Assembly (NCBI RefSeq): GCF_003597395.2
Contig: NC_133770.1
Coordinates: 292,969,478-293,033,477, forward strand
Direction: 5' to 3'
DNA length: 64,000 nt
DNA from: Chelonoidis abingdonii
Taxonomy: Eukaryota; Chordata; Testudines; Testudinidae
Below the pieces are notes generated by a model that did no database searches, had not been told where the DNA came from, and worked only from the letters and a program-made list of their open reading frames with translations. Both the position numbers and the translations under genes were made by a program. This document shows, piece after piece, positions 23,744 through 34,680 of this stretch (position 1 is the first letter of the stretch; each line of letters starts with the position of its first letter).

Positions 23744-23881
23744 CTCCATGGTGGGGGGCCACATTGATATTTCCTGAGGCCGATGATTCCAGGAATCTGC
23801 TTGATCCAAAAGAGATGCCTGGCCAGGATAAATGCTGCCTGCCATGGCTGGTATCCCATGAGAACCAGGATAGCCAGAGAC
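23744..23881 (-). CDS. PTK2: PTK2 exon: linker segment (human ~744-789)
   Basis: 138 bp, 46 codons, phase 0 at both ends; acceptor AG at 23882-23883, donor GTAATG below 23744. It reads VSGYPGSHGIPAMAGSIYPG, then QASLLDQADSWNHRPQEI and SMWPPTME. This is a low-complexity Gly/Ser/Pro linker without a known folded domain. It is close to both human and chicken FAK, with a few substitutions near the 3' end (SMWPPTME against human AMWQPNVE). Confidence 0.96.
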
Positions 23882-25002
23882 CTATAAAAAGAAAATGCTT
23901 GATGATCATATTAAGGTCCCCAGTTAAGCTCCTCTATGTTTGATGATTCTCTCTCATGTGGCCAAAACAGAGAGCATAATAAAAGCCTCATGGCAGGAGA
24001 TTAAGTCAATTAAAAGAAAATATAGAGCAACAGAAGAAAAGTCAGCAATTCAAGCTGAAATATGACATACTCACAAATACTACTTTAACAAACCACGTTT
24101 ATTGTGTTAGAACAGGTGTCCTCAACTAGTGATAAAAAAGTTATGTTTTAACCCTAGTAGCAGAGGACATCAAAATCCCTTAATGAACAAAAAATATCCA
24201 TCAATACATTTTCAACATAAGGAATTACACACACAGCTCTCATTAATGTTAATAGGAATCATGCACATTTCTCCCTATGAACTATGCTAAAAATGTACCC
24301 CCTAGTGTATCTTACAAGTTTAAATCCTGAGTGACAGCATGTAATTATCATAGCTGCAGGATGGCCTGACAAATTCCTTCTCTATAGAAAAATCAAAGCA
24401 ATTTTAATGAGACTGAAGTGTTTTCATTTTAAAAAATGCTGCTTCAGTCTGGGTGCTCTGCAGCTTTGAGCAAATCTAAAAATTCTGAAACGGTTCCATG
24501 ACAGAAGATGTTTTAAATTTACTTTGATGGTACAAGACCAAAGTTAAACAGGCAAGTATACTTTGTGTTAACATTTGGAGAGGGCTATCAACTCGAGGGA
24601 ACACAAAATGCTTCAGAGAACTCACTGGGGAACACAGCATGAACAAGGGCAAGGTAATCAGACCACTTAATCCTATTTTGACATGCAAGTGACTTTGTTA
24701 GCCTAGTATAAATTGTCACATGCCTGTTACATGAACACTGAACTTCCTTGATAAATATGAGAAAAAGTTTATTACTGTAGTTTTAATTGACTGGAGAGTC
24801 AGACAAGGAGTTGACTTGCTTGCCATTTGGAATCAACCTACGAGACTCAATTCTGGTCTTTACACTGGTGTAAATGAGAAGTATGTCTATTGAACTCAAT
24901 GGAGCTAAACTGGTGTACACACGAGGAGAAAGAGACCCACTACATGAACATGGATGATAAACTATTTTAAAACAGCAAGCACAAAGATAGGTAATATTTT
25001 AC
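23882..25002 (-). other. PTK2 intron, 1.12 kb
   Basis: No clear repeat. Around 24840-24945 the phrase TTACACTGGTGTAAATGAGA with TGAACTCAATGGAGCTAAAC matches a dispersed reptile motif of unknown class. Confidence 0.75.
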
Positions 25003-25089
25003 CTGGTAATGATTGGGTGGTACCATATGCTGTGGACTAGGATAAAACCCTTCACTGGATCTTGGACTGGGATAACCAGGTCTGCTAGG
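25003..25089 (-). CDS. PTK2: PTK2 exon: proline-rich region 1 and Ser722/Ser732 (human ~715-743)
   Basis: 87 bp, 29 whole codons; acceptor AG at 25090-25091, donor GTAAAA below 25003. It reads PSRPGYPSPRSSEGFYPSPQ, then HMVPPNHYQ. The first residues complete proline-rich region 1. The two Ser-Pro sites align with human Ser722 and Ser732, known phosphorylation sites (GSK3 and Cdk5 respectively). HMVPPNHYQ differs from human HMVQTNHYQ as I recall it. The exon is phase 0 at both ends, so it could be skipped without a frameshift. Confidence 0.96.
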
Positions 25090-27059
25090 CTATAAATATA
25101 AAAAAGAGTACACTTTTTAAAGAGAACAATCATATAAATAAAATACAACAATCAAAGTAAGTTATTTTCAGGAAAGGCAAATTTTCTCATACTGCTAAAC
25201 TTATACAAGATGCTTCATGAAAGCAAGCTTCAAAATGTAAGCAAAAAAAGATTGTAGGAAACAATAAAGTCGAGTGAATAATTCATTCAATGAATTTTGC
25301 CTCTTTTTCTGTTTGAAAACAGTTTAGGCTAGTGTCACATTTAATATTCAAAATTATTTGCTGAACAATTTCTATTAATAACTCTTGTTCTGTAGGTTCT
25401 TTGAGAGTAGCTGATTGTGAGTTTCCAATAACCTGAACTATGGGTTGGTTCTGAGAGGACACACTATTAAAGCATATTAATTGAAATCAGGTTTCAGGTG
25501 TGTATGCTCACGTTTCCAGGTTCGTAATCGGCTTCCTGCTAATATTTGCCAACACTTCCCATGTATTTTGGCAAATGTTCCTCACAGTTAACTCCTTTGC
25601 TAGAATAGTGGTCTAAAGAACAGGTAAAGCACAGTAAAGTCTAAACACAAGTAAAGCAAACTGAATTATTTCTTGGAAATAATATTCACAGAAATAATCC
25701 TGAGAGACTCCCTGAGCTCTAATTGTTAATGTCCATGTTGATGTAATTAACTGCCCCAAATTTTAACCAACATTTAAATTCCAAGACAGTTGGATTATTT
25801 ATGTCTTGTTTTATAACCCATGTCCAGTCTAGTGAAGCAGCTAGAAACGTCTCCCATTAGAATGGACAGCAGCATTAACTATAGGTGGCAGCTAGCAAGT
25901 GGCCACAAAACTCCTTGGCTGGCTATCAGATAACTGATCTCTTTCCTCTTTAGGATTAGTTGCAACACTTCCTGTAACTGTACATCTTCTGGTCAATCAT
26001 GAAAAAGTGAAAGAATTCAGAGGGTAATATTATACACTGTAATGTGAAAAGATGCTTGCTATTCTGCATTGCATCTAAGAGTGTATGATTTTGCTGGAAC
26101 CTGAATATTATGTCTATCTGTGGCCACTAAATGGTGGAGATATTGCTAGAGCGACATACTTTTATCATCTAGGCAGAGCAGTGCCACTACTTCATCATTG
26201 GTGACAAGTTTGCTGACTTCTTCCCAGGGACATGTGATCAACATCAGCTTTCAAAAGATTTACACGTCTTTAGAGATAAGGAGGCGGTGTCGCTAGGTGC
26301 AGTGGGGAAGGAATCAAGTTCAGAGAAAACAGTATTTTGCAAAATACTGTCTGATTGCAAGGTTTCTAACTGTACACAGGGATGAGATGGGGGTATGTCA
26401 TTTGATAGTACTAATGTTGTGATAAACTTGTTGCGAGTCTACTAGTATACATCCAGTTTTGAATTAGAAGTCTAAAACCCTTCACTGTAGGTGTATAATG
26501 GCACTGAACCTCTGTTACAATGAGAGAAAAAGAAACCAAATGCCAGCATGAGGAAATAATACGGATTCTAAGAGTCAAGTCTTAAAAGAAGTATTAAATC
26601 CCATGTTGACAAAATTCATCTAACTGGTTTACAGATCATCAGTACACATCCTGAATATCTTATGAAGGAACAGTGTAAAGTGATGCCTTAACTCTGCAGC
26701 TAAATTTCACATCTATAGAGCCACATATATAAAGAGAGTAACTTGAACAAGAACAGAAATGATCAAAACCCTACAAATAGAAAATGATGCACAATAACGT
26801 AGGTATCAGATTTTAAAATTAGCATTCTTTATCAGGTCCCAAAGCTCATAAAACCACTGTTCTCAAAGGCGTTAATGATGTACTTTTCTAACAGTTGTAA
26901 TTCTTCATTCATTACATTAAAAAAGCATTTAGTGCACTCAGATTAAGCCTTAGAAGGCAAAATTTAATCCCTTCATCAAACAATGTTTTAAATTATTAAC
27001 TACCATTGTTATTATGGGTCATGCAATTTATTTGCTTTTGCACTAAATCATAAAAGTTA

Positions 27060-27321
27060 GGCCAGGTCTACATTACAGACCTATGTCAGTATAATAACGT
27101 CACTCAGAGATGTAAAAAGTCCACATCCCTGAGTGACAGTTACCCTGACCGTAACCCCCTGTTTAGATAGTGGTATGTCAACACGAGAGCTTCTACTGTC
27201 AACATAACTACCACCTCTTGGGGAGGTGGATTAACTATGCAGATAGGAGAGCTCTCATAAGAACATCTTCACTTCAGAGCTGCAGCAGGACTGATGCAGT
27301 GATTTAAGAGTAGACTTGCCC
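27060..27321. mobile_element. Harbinger-like MITE (TTA/TCA flanks)
   Basis: Left end GGCCAGGTCTACATTACAGA after TTA; right end GAGTAGACTTGCCC before TCA. The ends are inverted (GGCCAGGTCTAC against GGGCAAGTCTAC). Same TIR family as 30328-30630. The third flank base differs (TTA against TCA), so the duplication is decayed. Confidence 0.6.
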
Positions 27322-27582
27322 TCAATCTTAGTTGATTAAATAGGTCAATGGGGTTTTTTAAATTCATTTTAGAATAAAAAATTCAAACCATTTTTCCATG
27401 GGCTATGTTTCTTGTCCTGTTGTCCCTATTAAAGTGCAGAAGCGGTGCTCACAACTCTCTCAGCCAACAAGCTGAAGATGGTGGGGAAAAAAAAAAAAAG
27501 ACCCCACCTTTTGCCAGGAATGTTTATGGATGTGTGTGGCAGAAACAGCAGCTGCTGGTTTCAGGTTTTCATGGCCAAGTAG

Positions 27583-27765
27583 CTGGTTAAGACGCAGCCA
27601 ATATTTGGTACTGGGATGGTGACTGAACTCAAGGAGAAGCTAGTCAAAATATTTGTGCCCAATGGCTCCTATGAGGAGACATTGACGATAGTGGACTTTG
27701 GAGCTACTCAGCACCTTGCAGGATTAGACTTCAAGACTGCACGGCAGTGGTGTCCAGATGGATAG
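27583..27765 (+). other. Unexplained open frame, possible retropseudogene or exon relic
   Basis: Sixty codons without a stop, antisense to PTK2, including GMVTELKEKLVKIFVPNGSY, then EETLTIVDFGATQHLAGLDF and KTARQWCPDG before TAG. The composition looks protein-like, but I recognise no family. A stop lies just upstream (27580-27582), and a 13-A tract at about 27486 precedes it. It could be a decayed processed pseudogene or chance. Confidence 0.2.
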
Positions 27766-28357
27766 CAGAGAGACATACCAATGAACATACAAAAAAAATA
27801 CTTAAGGATCCTTTAAATTATAAAAGGGAAATCTTCAGAGAGGAATTGTAACAGTCTCTTCAGAATAAAGTAAAAATGTAATGAACTCATTTCTATCCAC
27901 TCACTATTATGGTATAACCTTTACTTTATGATTGTCAGGGATCTCACTAGCTATTAATTTACGAGAAATAATAGAGACAAAGAAAGGGAGAAAATGTTTA
28001 GCCCTAGGCAAAACAATTTAATGGCAAACTATTCTAGTCTTTTTCAAGTTACATGACCATGAGAAAAGAGAGAAACAAGAGAAAAGTTAAGTACAGTACT
28101 GGCTAACACTCTGACTCAACACCACAAAACTGCAATACAAATCAGCTCTACTAACTCAGCCTATGGAAGGCTGGGTCCTTAAAGTGAAATCCATCTGAAA
28201 CAGTATACAATTAGTTAAGTGTTATCATTAGCAGCAGATCACCAAACAGGGCAAGAGGAGGGAGCCTTCTCTCATGACTGAACAATATTTAACAGGTTAA
28301 TGGAATAAAATAATAATATTGTTGAATGTAAACTATGTTAAAAAAAAAGTTAGCTAC

Positions 28358-28469
28358 CTTGGGAGGGGCTTCATCTGATCCTCCTGAATCCCAGGACACT
28401 GTGACTTGCCGCCTTGATTCCATTCTCATTCGTTCTTCTTGCTGCAGCTTCTCTTCCTCCAGTATTGTA
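28358..28469 (-). CDS. PTK2: PTK2 exon: kinase-FAT linker, first half of proline-rich region 1 (human ~677-714)
   Basis: 112 bp; acceptor AG at 28470-28471, donor GTAGCT below 28358. The split Ser is followed by TILEEEKLQQEERMRMESRR, then QVTVSWDSGGSDEAPPK. It forms the acidic, probably helical start of the linker and ends at the Lys of APPK, so proline-rich region 1 (human 712-718, an SH3 site for p130Cas and others) is divided between this exon and the next. The EEEKLQQEE and RRQVTV variants match what I recall of chicken FAK (human has KAQQ and RRQATV). Confidence 0.96.
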
Positions 28470-30327
28470 CTAAGGAGAAATAAATGTTACACTGAAGATA
28501 AGTAATATTCTGGTTCAGTGTCTAATAGATGCTATCTCCAAATTTCTTTCAACCTCCCAGATTAATGGATCTCAGCCGGCAGACGGTCAGGAATTTACAA
28601 GGCAAATAAGACTGCTTTTAAATAGGGAGAGGGCTGGTTAGGTTTCCTAAAACTAATACTAGGGGAAAATACCTTTGCAAAATTAGCAGTTGAAACACAA
28701 CAATCTTTATATGCAAAGACATATGGTACTGAAAGACATTTTTAGAAAATTATGGGTGATGTTGTAGAAGAGTTTTTCACATGTGAACATTTCTTTTGAT
28801 CTAGCGCAACAAGGCATAATTATGCTGAGAAATCTCAAGAGGCAATTAATCAAGCACATACTTGCAAACATTTATTTTTCATATGGAAATATTCTGTTGC
28901 ATCTCTGCAAAGGTATAAAACAAACTGCAGATAAAATCTTCATGGAAGCATAAAAATCTTTCAGTTCTATCGACAAATTAAAAAAAGAAAATCTTAAATA
29001 CTATGACTTATTACATTTCAGAGTAACTAGGAACACATTTAACAGACTAATTCAGCCAAACAGAAATGTGATGATATTTACTCAGACTCTTACTATTGAG
29101 GCCATAGGATACAATTTCATCAAAATACAAAACAGTAGTAAAACTAACTTGCTACTTACCACTGTTCTGACTATCACAGACTATTTGAAGCTCAACATAA
29201 TACTGCTGTCTCCACAGCAGCCTCCTCCCAGTTCTGCTATGTGGATTATTAATCTTGGATATTTGCCATTTTAAAAATACTTAGAATGCAGCTTTCAAAT
29301 AGGAGTTAAAAATTTGCTAGAGCTGCATGCTACATAGATTCTTCAGAGTTCTGAGTAGGTCTGATTGTTTTCGTATCAACCTCTCCAGAATGACGAGCTA
29401 ATCAATCTTGTAAAGGAGCAATTCCCCTGTGTTTACTACCATGCAGGAGTTTCTAATAAGGAAGCTCATACAAAGTTTTAACCTCCTGGTTTAGTCCGCT
29501 AAACCATTCAGAATTACACATGCAAGGGATGAGATCAGTTGCAGTAGTCCTTTCTAATCTGGGAACTTTCTTGCTTATTACAAGAATAAATTCTGCTTGA
29601 CTGGACACTAAAACTCTGCTGTTTCTCTTTCAGCTGAAAACAGAAAATAGCTAATCTAGTCTGATTTAAAATATGCTGCTGTTATTTTAATCCATCACTG
29701 CTGAAGTAAAACACACAAATGTCAGAACAAAAATATACTATGGAAAATCAGATAAAAAACTTCTTAATAGCAATTCTTATACAACTGTTGCAGAAACAAA
29801 AAACTTTAGCTAGGGTAGCCCAACAGATGGAATGTAGCGAGAAAATCCTCCTATTCCCTTCTTCCTTTATCAAGAGCAAGGAAATCACAAGTTTAAAAAA
29901 AAAAAAAACTCCCTTCCTGAAACTATCAAAAACCACCAGTAGCTTTGCGTTTAGGACCAGGTTCATCGCTGAGCAGCTTGAGAAATCAGCCTCTGTATGC
30001 CCATAACGATGAATAGCAGATGATGATTTTAAGACACGTGCCATGTCTCTAAGTTACAAAAGTGAATGCTTTGTGTGTAATATACTTGGAGAGGTTTGTA
30101 ACAGAGTCTTTGATACAGTGGGCTGCTTCTCTAATACTAGCAAATGGAATGGAGACACATCAGACGTTTAGACAAGGATGATGTCAAAAATTTGTGCCAC
30201 AGGTTTAATGTTGTGGAACACCCAGCTCCTAACCCCAAAAAGGGAATCTAAAATTCTCATCTTGTCTGCCTGTCTAGCTATGTGTCACATTCATCATCTT
30301 GCTATCTGAGTAACTAATATTTACTAA

Positions 30328-30630
30328 GGGTATGTCTATACTACTCGCTGGATTGGTGGGCAGCAATCCATCTAGCGGGGGTCAATTTATCGTGTCTAGT
30401 CTAGATGTGATAAATCAATCCCCGAGTGTTCTCCCGTCGACTCCTGTACTCCACCGCCGCGAGAAGCGCAGGCAGAGTTGACGGGGGAGCGCAGCAGTCA
30501 ACTCATCGCAGTGAAGACACCGCAGTGAGTAGGTTCAAGTATGTCGACTAATCAAGCTATTCACGTAGCTGAAGTTGTGTAATTTAGACCGATTCCCTTT
30601 CTGCCCCCGCACCCCAGTATAGACCAGGCC
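30328..30630. mobile_element. Harbinger-like MITE with TAA duplication
   Basis: 303 bp. Left end GGGTATGTCTATACTAC; right end CAGTATAGACCAGGCC. TAA on both sides (30325-30327 and 30631-30633) matches the 3-bp TWA target of PIF/Harbinger transposons. The GC-rich middle (CCACCGCCGCGAGAAGCGC) is noncoding. Confidence 0.75.
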
Positions 30631-31770
30631 TAAGTTCAAAAGATGGGAGTGGGAATGCCACACATAGACATAAATGATGTGTTTTACATAACATAGGCTA
30701 AGCCTCTTGCCTCATGACTGCAATTCAGTCCAGTGAGATATTTCTAAGTCTTTGCCATAAAGAGGCGTCGACCCCCTTACCAAAACATCCTGGGACCATT
30801 CTAGCTCAAGACTGATCACATGAAAAAGAGCTCGTACTTGGATGCCTTAGACTCCCCACTAGAAAAAATGAATATAAAATGGAAATGCCACTGGGAAGTT
30901 TTAAACTGCTGAAAGCAAAGAGTATAAATAACTCACAAAAACGTCTTTGTTTTTACAATGGGAAGACCAACCCATAGATGGAGTAAATCAAGAGATATTT
31001 TTGACCTTCTCTCAGTACAGCTGCTTGAATACTCTGAGCAGTTAGTTAGACGCCACAGAAGGTCAGGAAAAGTCAGATCTAGGCATATTTTCCCAAACTA
31101 CACATATTTTTAGCCACAGTAAGGACAGATGCATTTTTATTCATATAATTTCCCTGACATTTCTTAAGGCAATGCCATCAAACTTAACATTTTTCTAGGA
31201 AGTTTTAGATGCTTGATTTATAGTTTCAACTATTCAAAGGTTTACTTAACTTGAGAAATAAATCTGACTTTACTTACAAAGAGTCCGTTTCTGGAACATC
31301 TCATTAAAAAGAAAACATTTACCACTTGTTTCCACACAAGAGTTATTTGAGATCCTGCACGGTTTTCTTTTACTTAAGAAAAAAAAGTAATTCTAGTACC
31401 TCAAATATCACTATGTGGAAACTGATGATAAATGCTGACATTTTAATGGCAAACTGTCTCTTTCTAAGAAATCTGTCAGTGTAGTATCTAGATGACAAAC
31501 TTAACAAATACAAGAAACACTTTCTCGAATATATGTCACCATATTCTCTACCCTGCCCTCATTTTATTCCAGTTTCCCAAGGGATCATTCTAATGGAGGT
31601 CTTTAAAGGAAAACACAGTTTAGCAGGCTGGATAAAAATCAATGATTTTTAAAAAAATTAAAAAACTCAGATTTGTATTTAAATGTGATTTTTTTTAAAT
31701 TTTAATTAAAAATACTTCAAAAACTAAACATTTCAAATTACATTTGAAATTATGACAATAGCTCAGTGGG

Positions 31771-31947
31771 GGGAGGGATAGCTCAGTGGTTTGAGCAGTG
31801 GCCTGCTAAACCCAGTGTTGTGAGTTCAGTCCTTGAGGGGGCCATTTAGGGATTGGGGTAAAAATCTGTCTGGGGATCAGTCCTGCTTTGAGCAGGAGGT
31901 TGGACTAGATGACCTCCTGAGGTCCCTTCCAACTCTCATAGTCTATT
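31771..31947 (+). mobile_element. Cry-type tRNA-derived SINE, copy 1
   Basis: Head GGAGGGATAGCTCAGTGGTT (A box TAGCTCAGTGG) and TTGTGAGTTCAGTCCTTGAG (B box GTTCAGTCC) resemble a tRNA gene. The body CCATTTAGGGATTGGGGTA is followed by a CR1-like tail GGACTAGATGACCTCCTGAG. This head-plus-CR1-tail layout is the turtle pol III SINE, mobilised by CR1 machinery. It is not a functional tRNA: no acceptor stem pairing is expected. Confidence 0.88.
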
Positions 31948-32880
31948 AAAGTTATTAAAATGATTTAAATTACATAAAAATAATATTCAAAAAGTACATT
32001 TCCTGCCAAAGTTTTTGACAAATCCAGTTTTTGACAGCAGTAGCCTGCTTTGCAGGAGCAGAAAGAATATTTTCTTCAGTTTATTTAATTAGTTTGAGAA
32101 TCCTGGCCATGGTGACCTGAAACAATGAGTTAAATTCATTAATTACAGAAAATACTTTGTTTAAGAAGTCAGTTTTAAATGCAAATCATGTTTTCATAAA
32201 CATTTTTTTCTTACGTATCCTGCATTTAAAGTAGTTTTAAACCATTTTAAAAAATACTGCTATTTGCATTTTAATTGAATTCCAATTTCTATCAAAATAG
32301 AGCATGACAAATCTGGAGTAAACAAATAATCCTCTAGTAAATAAGAAATGCACCATTCACCAATTTCTGTCATCATAAAAAATGGAAAAATTAAGAATCT
32401 GAATAAATATGTGGTAAGGTATATAATTTCTTAAATAAATGCGTATAGATATACTGTATCCTCCTGACTGGCAAAAAGTACCAAATTAATGTAAAGGCAA
32501 TATTTAGTTGCAAATCAACGTTTTAATGGTTATCAAACAACAAGACTCAAACTTTTCCTCTCATTAGGAAAATAACAAAAAAGTATAAATGCAAAACAGG
32601 ATTAAAATTTCTGATTTAAAGAGGCGGTTACTTACCTAGAACTGGTGGCTCTTTGAGATGTGTGGTCCCTATCTGTATTAAACCATGGATTACGCATGTG
32701 CCTGGAACCAGAGAATTTGAAAGTAGTGTTTGTTGGTCCATACGTGCACCCTGGTTCACCTCATGCCACCGACTGGAGGGATAAAGGGTGTGATGGACCG
32801 ATCTCTCCAGTTCCTTCTCTAATGTAAATCATATAAGATCCAAAGCACAGGGGAAAGGACAGTTACCTGTTCCATAACTG

Positions 32881-33075
32881 GCATTCTTCAAGATGTGTTG
32901 CTCATGTCTATTCCACAGTAGGTGTGCATGCTCGCCATGTCCACCAGTGCTGGAAGTTTTTCCCTCAGCAGTACTCGTAGAGGGAGCGTTGCTGCAACCC
33001 CTGGAGTGGTGCTGCTATAGTGCATTGTAAGGGGAGCCACAGGCTCCCCCCACCCTCAGTTCCTTCTTGCCGGAC
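32881..33075. repeat. 3' inverted terminal repeat of the younger DIRS
   Basis: Reads GCATTCTTCAAGATGTGTTG, CATGTCTATTCCACAGTAGG, then GGAAGTTTTTCCCTCAGCAG and CCCTGGAGTGGTGCTGCTAT. The reverse complement of 37170-37358 gives the same order (CTCCTTCGAGTGCTTCTTCA, CCACAGTAGGTGTGCGTGCT, GGAAGTTTTTCCCTTAGTAG, CCCTGGAATGGCGCCGCTAT). Confidence 0.85.
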
Positions 33076-33096
33076 CAACTCCGACAGTGGAGTTAC

Positions 33097-33156
33097 GGAA
33101 CAGGTAACTGTCCTTTCTTCTTTGAGTGCTTGCTCATGTGTATTTCACAGTAGGTG
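33097..33156. repeat. Internal complementary region of the younger DIRS
   Basis: GGAACAGGTAACTGT (33097-33111) is the exact complement of ACAGTTACCTGTTCC at 32859-32873, the outer flank of the 3' ITR. The adjoining CTTCTTTGAGTGCTTGCTCA to TAGGTG (33117-33156) copies the outer end of the 5' ITR. This back-to-back arrangement is the hallmark of DIRS internal complementary regions, proposed to template circularisation. Confidence 0.8.
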
Positions 33157-33191
33157 ATTACAAGCTGTGTCTAATGGAGGTGAGTAGGAGT

Positions 33192-34385
33192 TCACAGATT
33201 CCCTGACTGGTGCACAGCCCTATCAAAAACAGCATCATCCCTGATGTGGGAGACGATTGCATAGTGCGATGTGAATGTGTACACTGAGGACCAGGCAGCG
33301 GCCCTAGAGATGTCCTGGATAGGGACATGGGCCACAAAGGCAGCCGACGAGGCCTTAGCCCTTGTCGAGTGAGCCCTTACAATAGGTGGGGGGGGGGGAC
33401 CCCTGGTAGGTTGTAGCATGTGTGGATGCACGATGTAATCCACCGGGAAAGCCTCTCGGTGGAGATCGGTTGGCTCCTCATGCACTCGGACGAAGCAACA
33501 AAGAGTTGAGAAGACCTGCGGAATGACTTAGTCCGATCTAGATAAAAGGCCAGAGCCCTGCGCATGTCGAGCATATGGAGGCGGCGCTTTTCATTAGAGG
33601 TATGTGGCTTAAGCCAGAGGACAGGTAAGAATGTCTTGGCTCATGTGAAAGACGGAGATCACCTTGGGGAGGAATGCAGGGTGTGGGCGGAGCTGAACCG
33701 TGTCCTTGTGAAAGACAGTGTACAGGGGGTCACAAATCAGGGCCCTGAGCTCCAAGACCTGCCAGGCTGACGTGATGGCCATGGGGAAGACCACCTTCCA
33801 GGAAAGCTGAGATCACGAGCATGTGGCCAGGGGTTCGAACGGGGGTCCCGTAAGGCGGGATAGCACCAAATTTAGATCCCACTGAGAGACAGAGGTCCTA
33901 ACATAAGGGAAGGACCGATCTAGCCTCTTCAGGAAATACCCGGTCATGGCATGAGAGAAAACCGAGCAGCCCTGGATTGGCAGATGGAACGCCGAAATAG
34001 CTGCCAGGTGCACCCTGACAGAGGAAGGGGCCAGGCCTTGAGTTCTAAGGTGAAGCAGGGACTCAAGAATAAGTTGGAGTGGGGCAGACGTTGGGGAAAC
34101 ACCCTGCTCGCCTGCCCACCAGGAGAATTGGGGCCACTTTGCCAAGTAGGCTTGGTGCGTGGATGGTCTCCTAATTTTGAGGAGGACATGCCTAACCCCC
34201 TCCGAACATGTTCTCTCCTCTGCATCCAGCCACTGATCAGCCACACTGTCAGATGGAGGCTGGCCAGACTGAGGTGGAGGAGGTGGCCCTGGTCCTGGGA
34301 GAGAAGGTCTGGGTGGTGCGGCAATGGCCGGGGAGGGGCCACGAGTAAGCCCAGGAGGGTCCCGTACCAATGCTGTTGGAACCAT
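33192..34385 (-). pseudogene. DIRS tyrosine recombinase, frameshifted
   Basis: Four minus-strand frames join in order. 34385-33813 has LLKIRRPSTHQAYLAKWPQF, GLAPSSVRVHLAAISAFHLP and a WDLNLVLSRL end. 33794-33609 has AITSAWQVLELRAL and LRPHPAFLPKVIS. 33574-33377 has MRRALAFYLDRTKSFRRSSQ. 33485-33192 has VRAHSTRAKASSA (the H-x-x-R box) and a later His-Tyr pair (FTSHYAI) that may hold the nucleophile. The usual SARRVSEL arginine is changed to SAWQVLEL. At least three frameshifts and this lost catalytic residue make it inactive. Confidence 0.8.
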
Positions 34386-34389
34386 GCTG

Positions 34390-34605
34390 GGGCAATCAAA
34401 AGGACATGTGCCTTGTCTGTTTTTACTTTTTCCAGGCTGAGGAGCTGACCCACTTCCTGCTGTAGCAGGGGTAAATGTGACCTGTCCCCCATGCCATCCA
34501 AGGGAGGGCGGGCGTGAGGGAAATTGTAGTGTATAATCCTGGCAAATGGTGCTGAGGACCGATTGGTCCGATGTTATTCAAGACCATTCCACAAGGAACA
34601 CACAC
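34390..34605 (-). pseudogene. DIRS pol remnant: start of RT fused to its distal end
   Basis: One minus-strand frame (34501 down) reads DRSHLPLLQQEVGQLLSLEK and a few residues later VLLIAPAWFQQHWYGTLLGL. The first matches the start of DIRS RT (EV..LL), the second the region after RNase H (APAW...WY..LL). Several hundred codons expected in between are absent. The join falls near 34440. Confidence 0.6.
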
Positions 34606-34680
34606 AAGCTGTTGCTGAAAACTAACTTTATTGGTGGGAGGGTCCTTTCAGGGGTCACCGGGGTACCCTCCCGCAACCAA

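Larger units (their letters stand above)
25090..28357 (-). other. PTK2 intron, 3.27 kb
   Basis: Mostly unique AT-rich sequence. It contains one Harbinger-like MITE (27060-27321) and one unexplained 60-codon open frame (27583-27765). Nothing else is identified. Confidence 0.75.

Noticed and set aside
29719..30044. Overlapping ORFs on both strands (95 and 98 codons)
   Set aside because: AT-rich chance frames with poly-Lys/Phe, without motifs or repeat similarity.
31771..31947. Possible tRNA gene from A and B boxes
   Set aside because: Followed by a SINE body and CR1 tail and present twice; it is a tRNA-derived SINE, not a tRNA.
33951..34448. 165-codon frame on plus
   Set aside because: Antisense shadow of the DIRS recombinase, whose frames on minus show conserved motifs.
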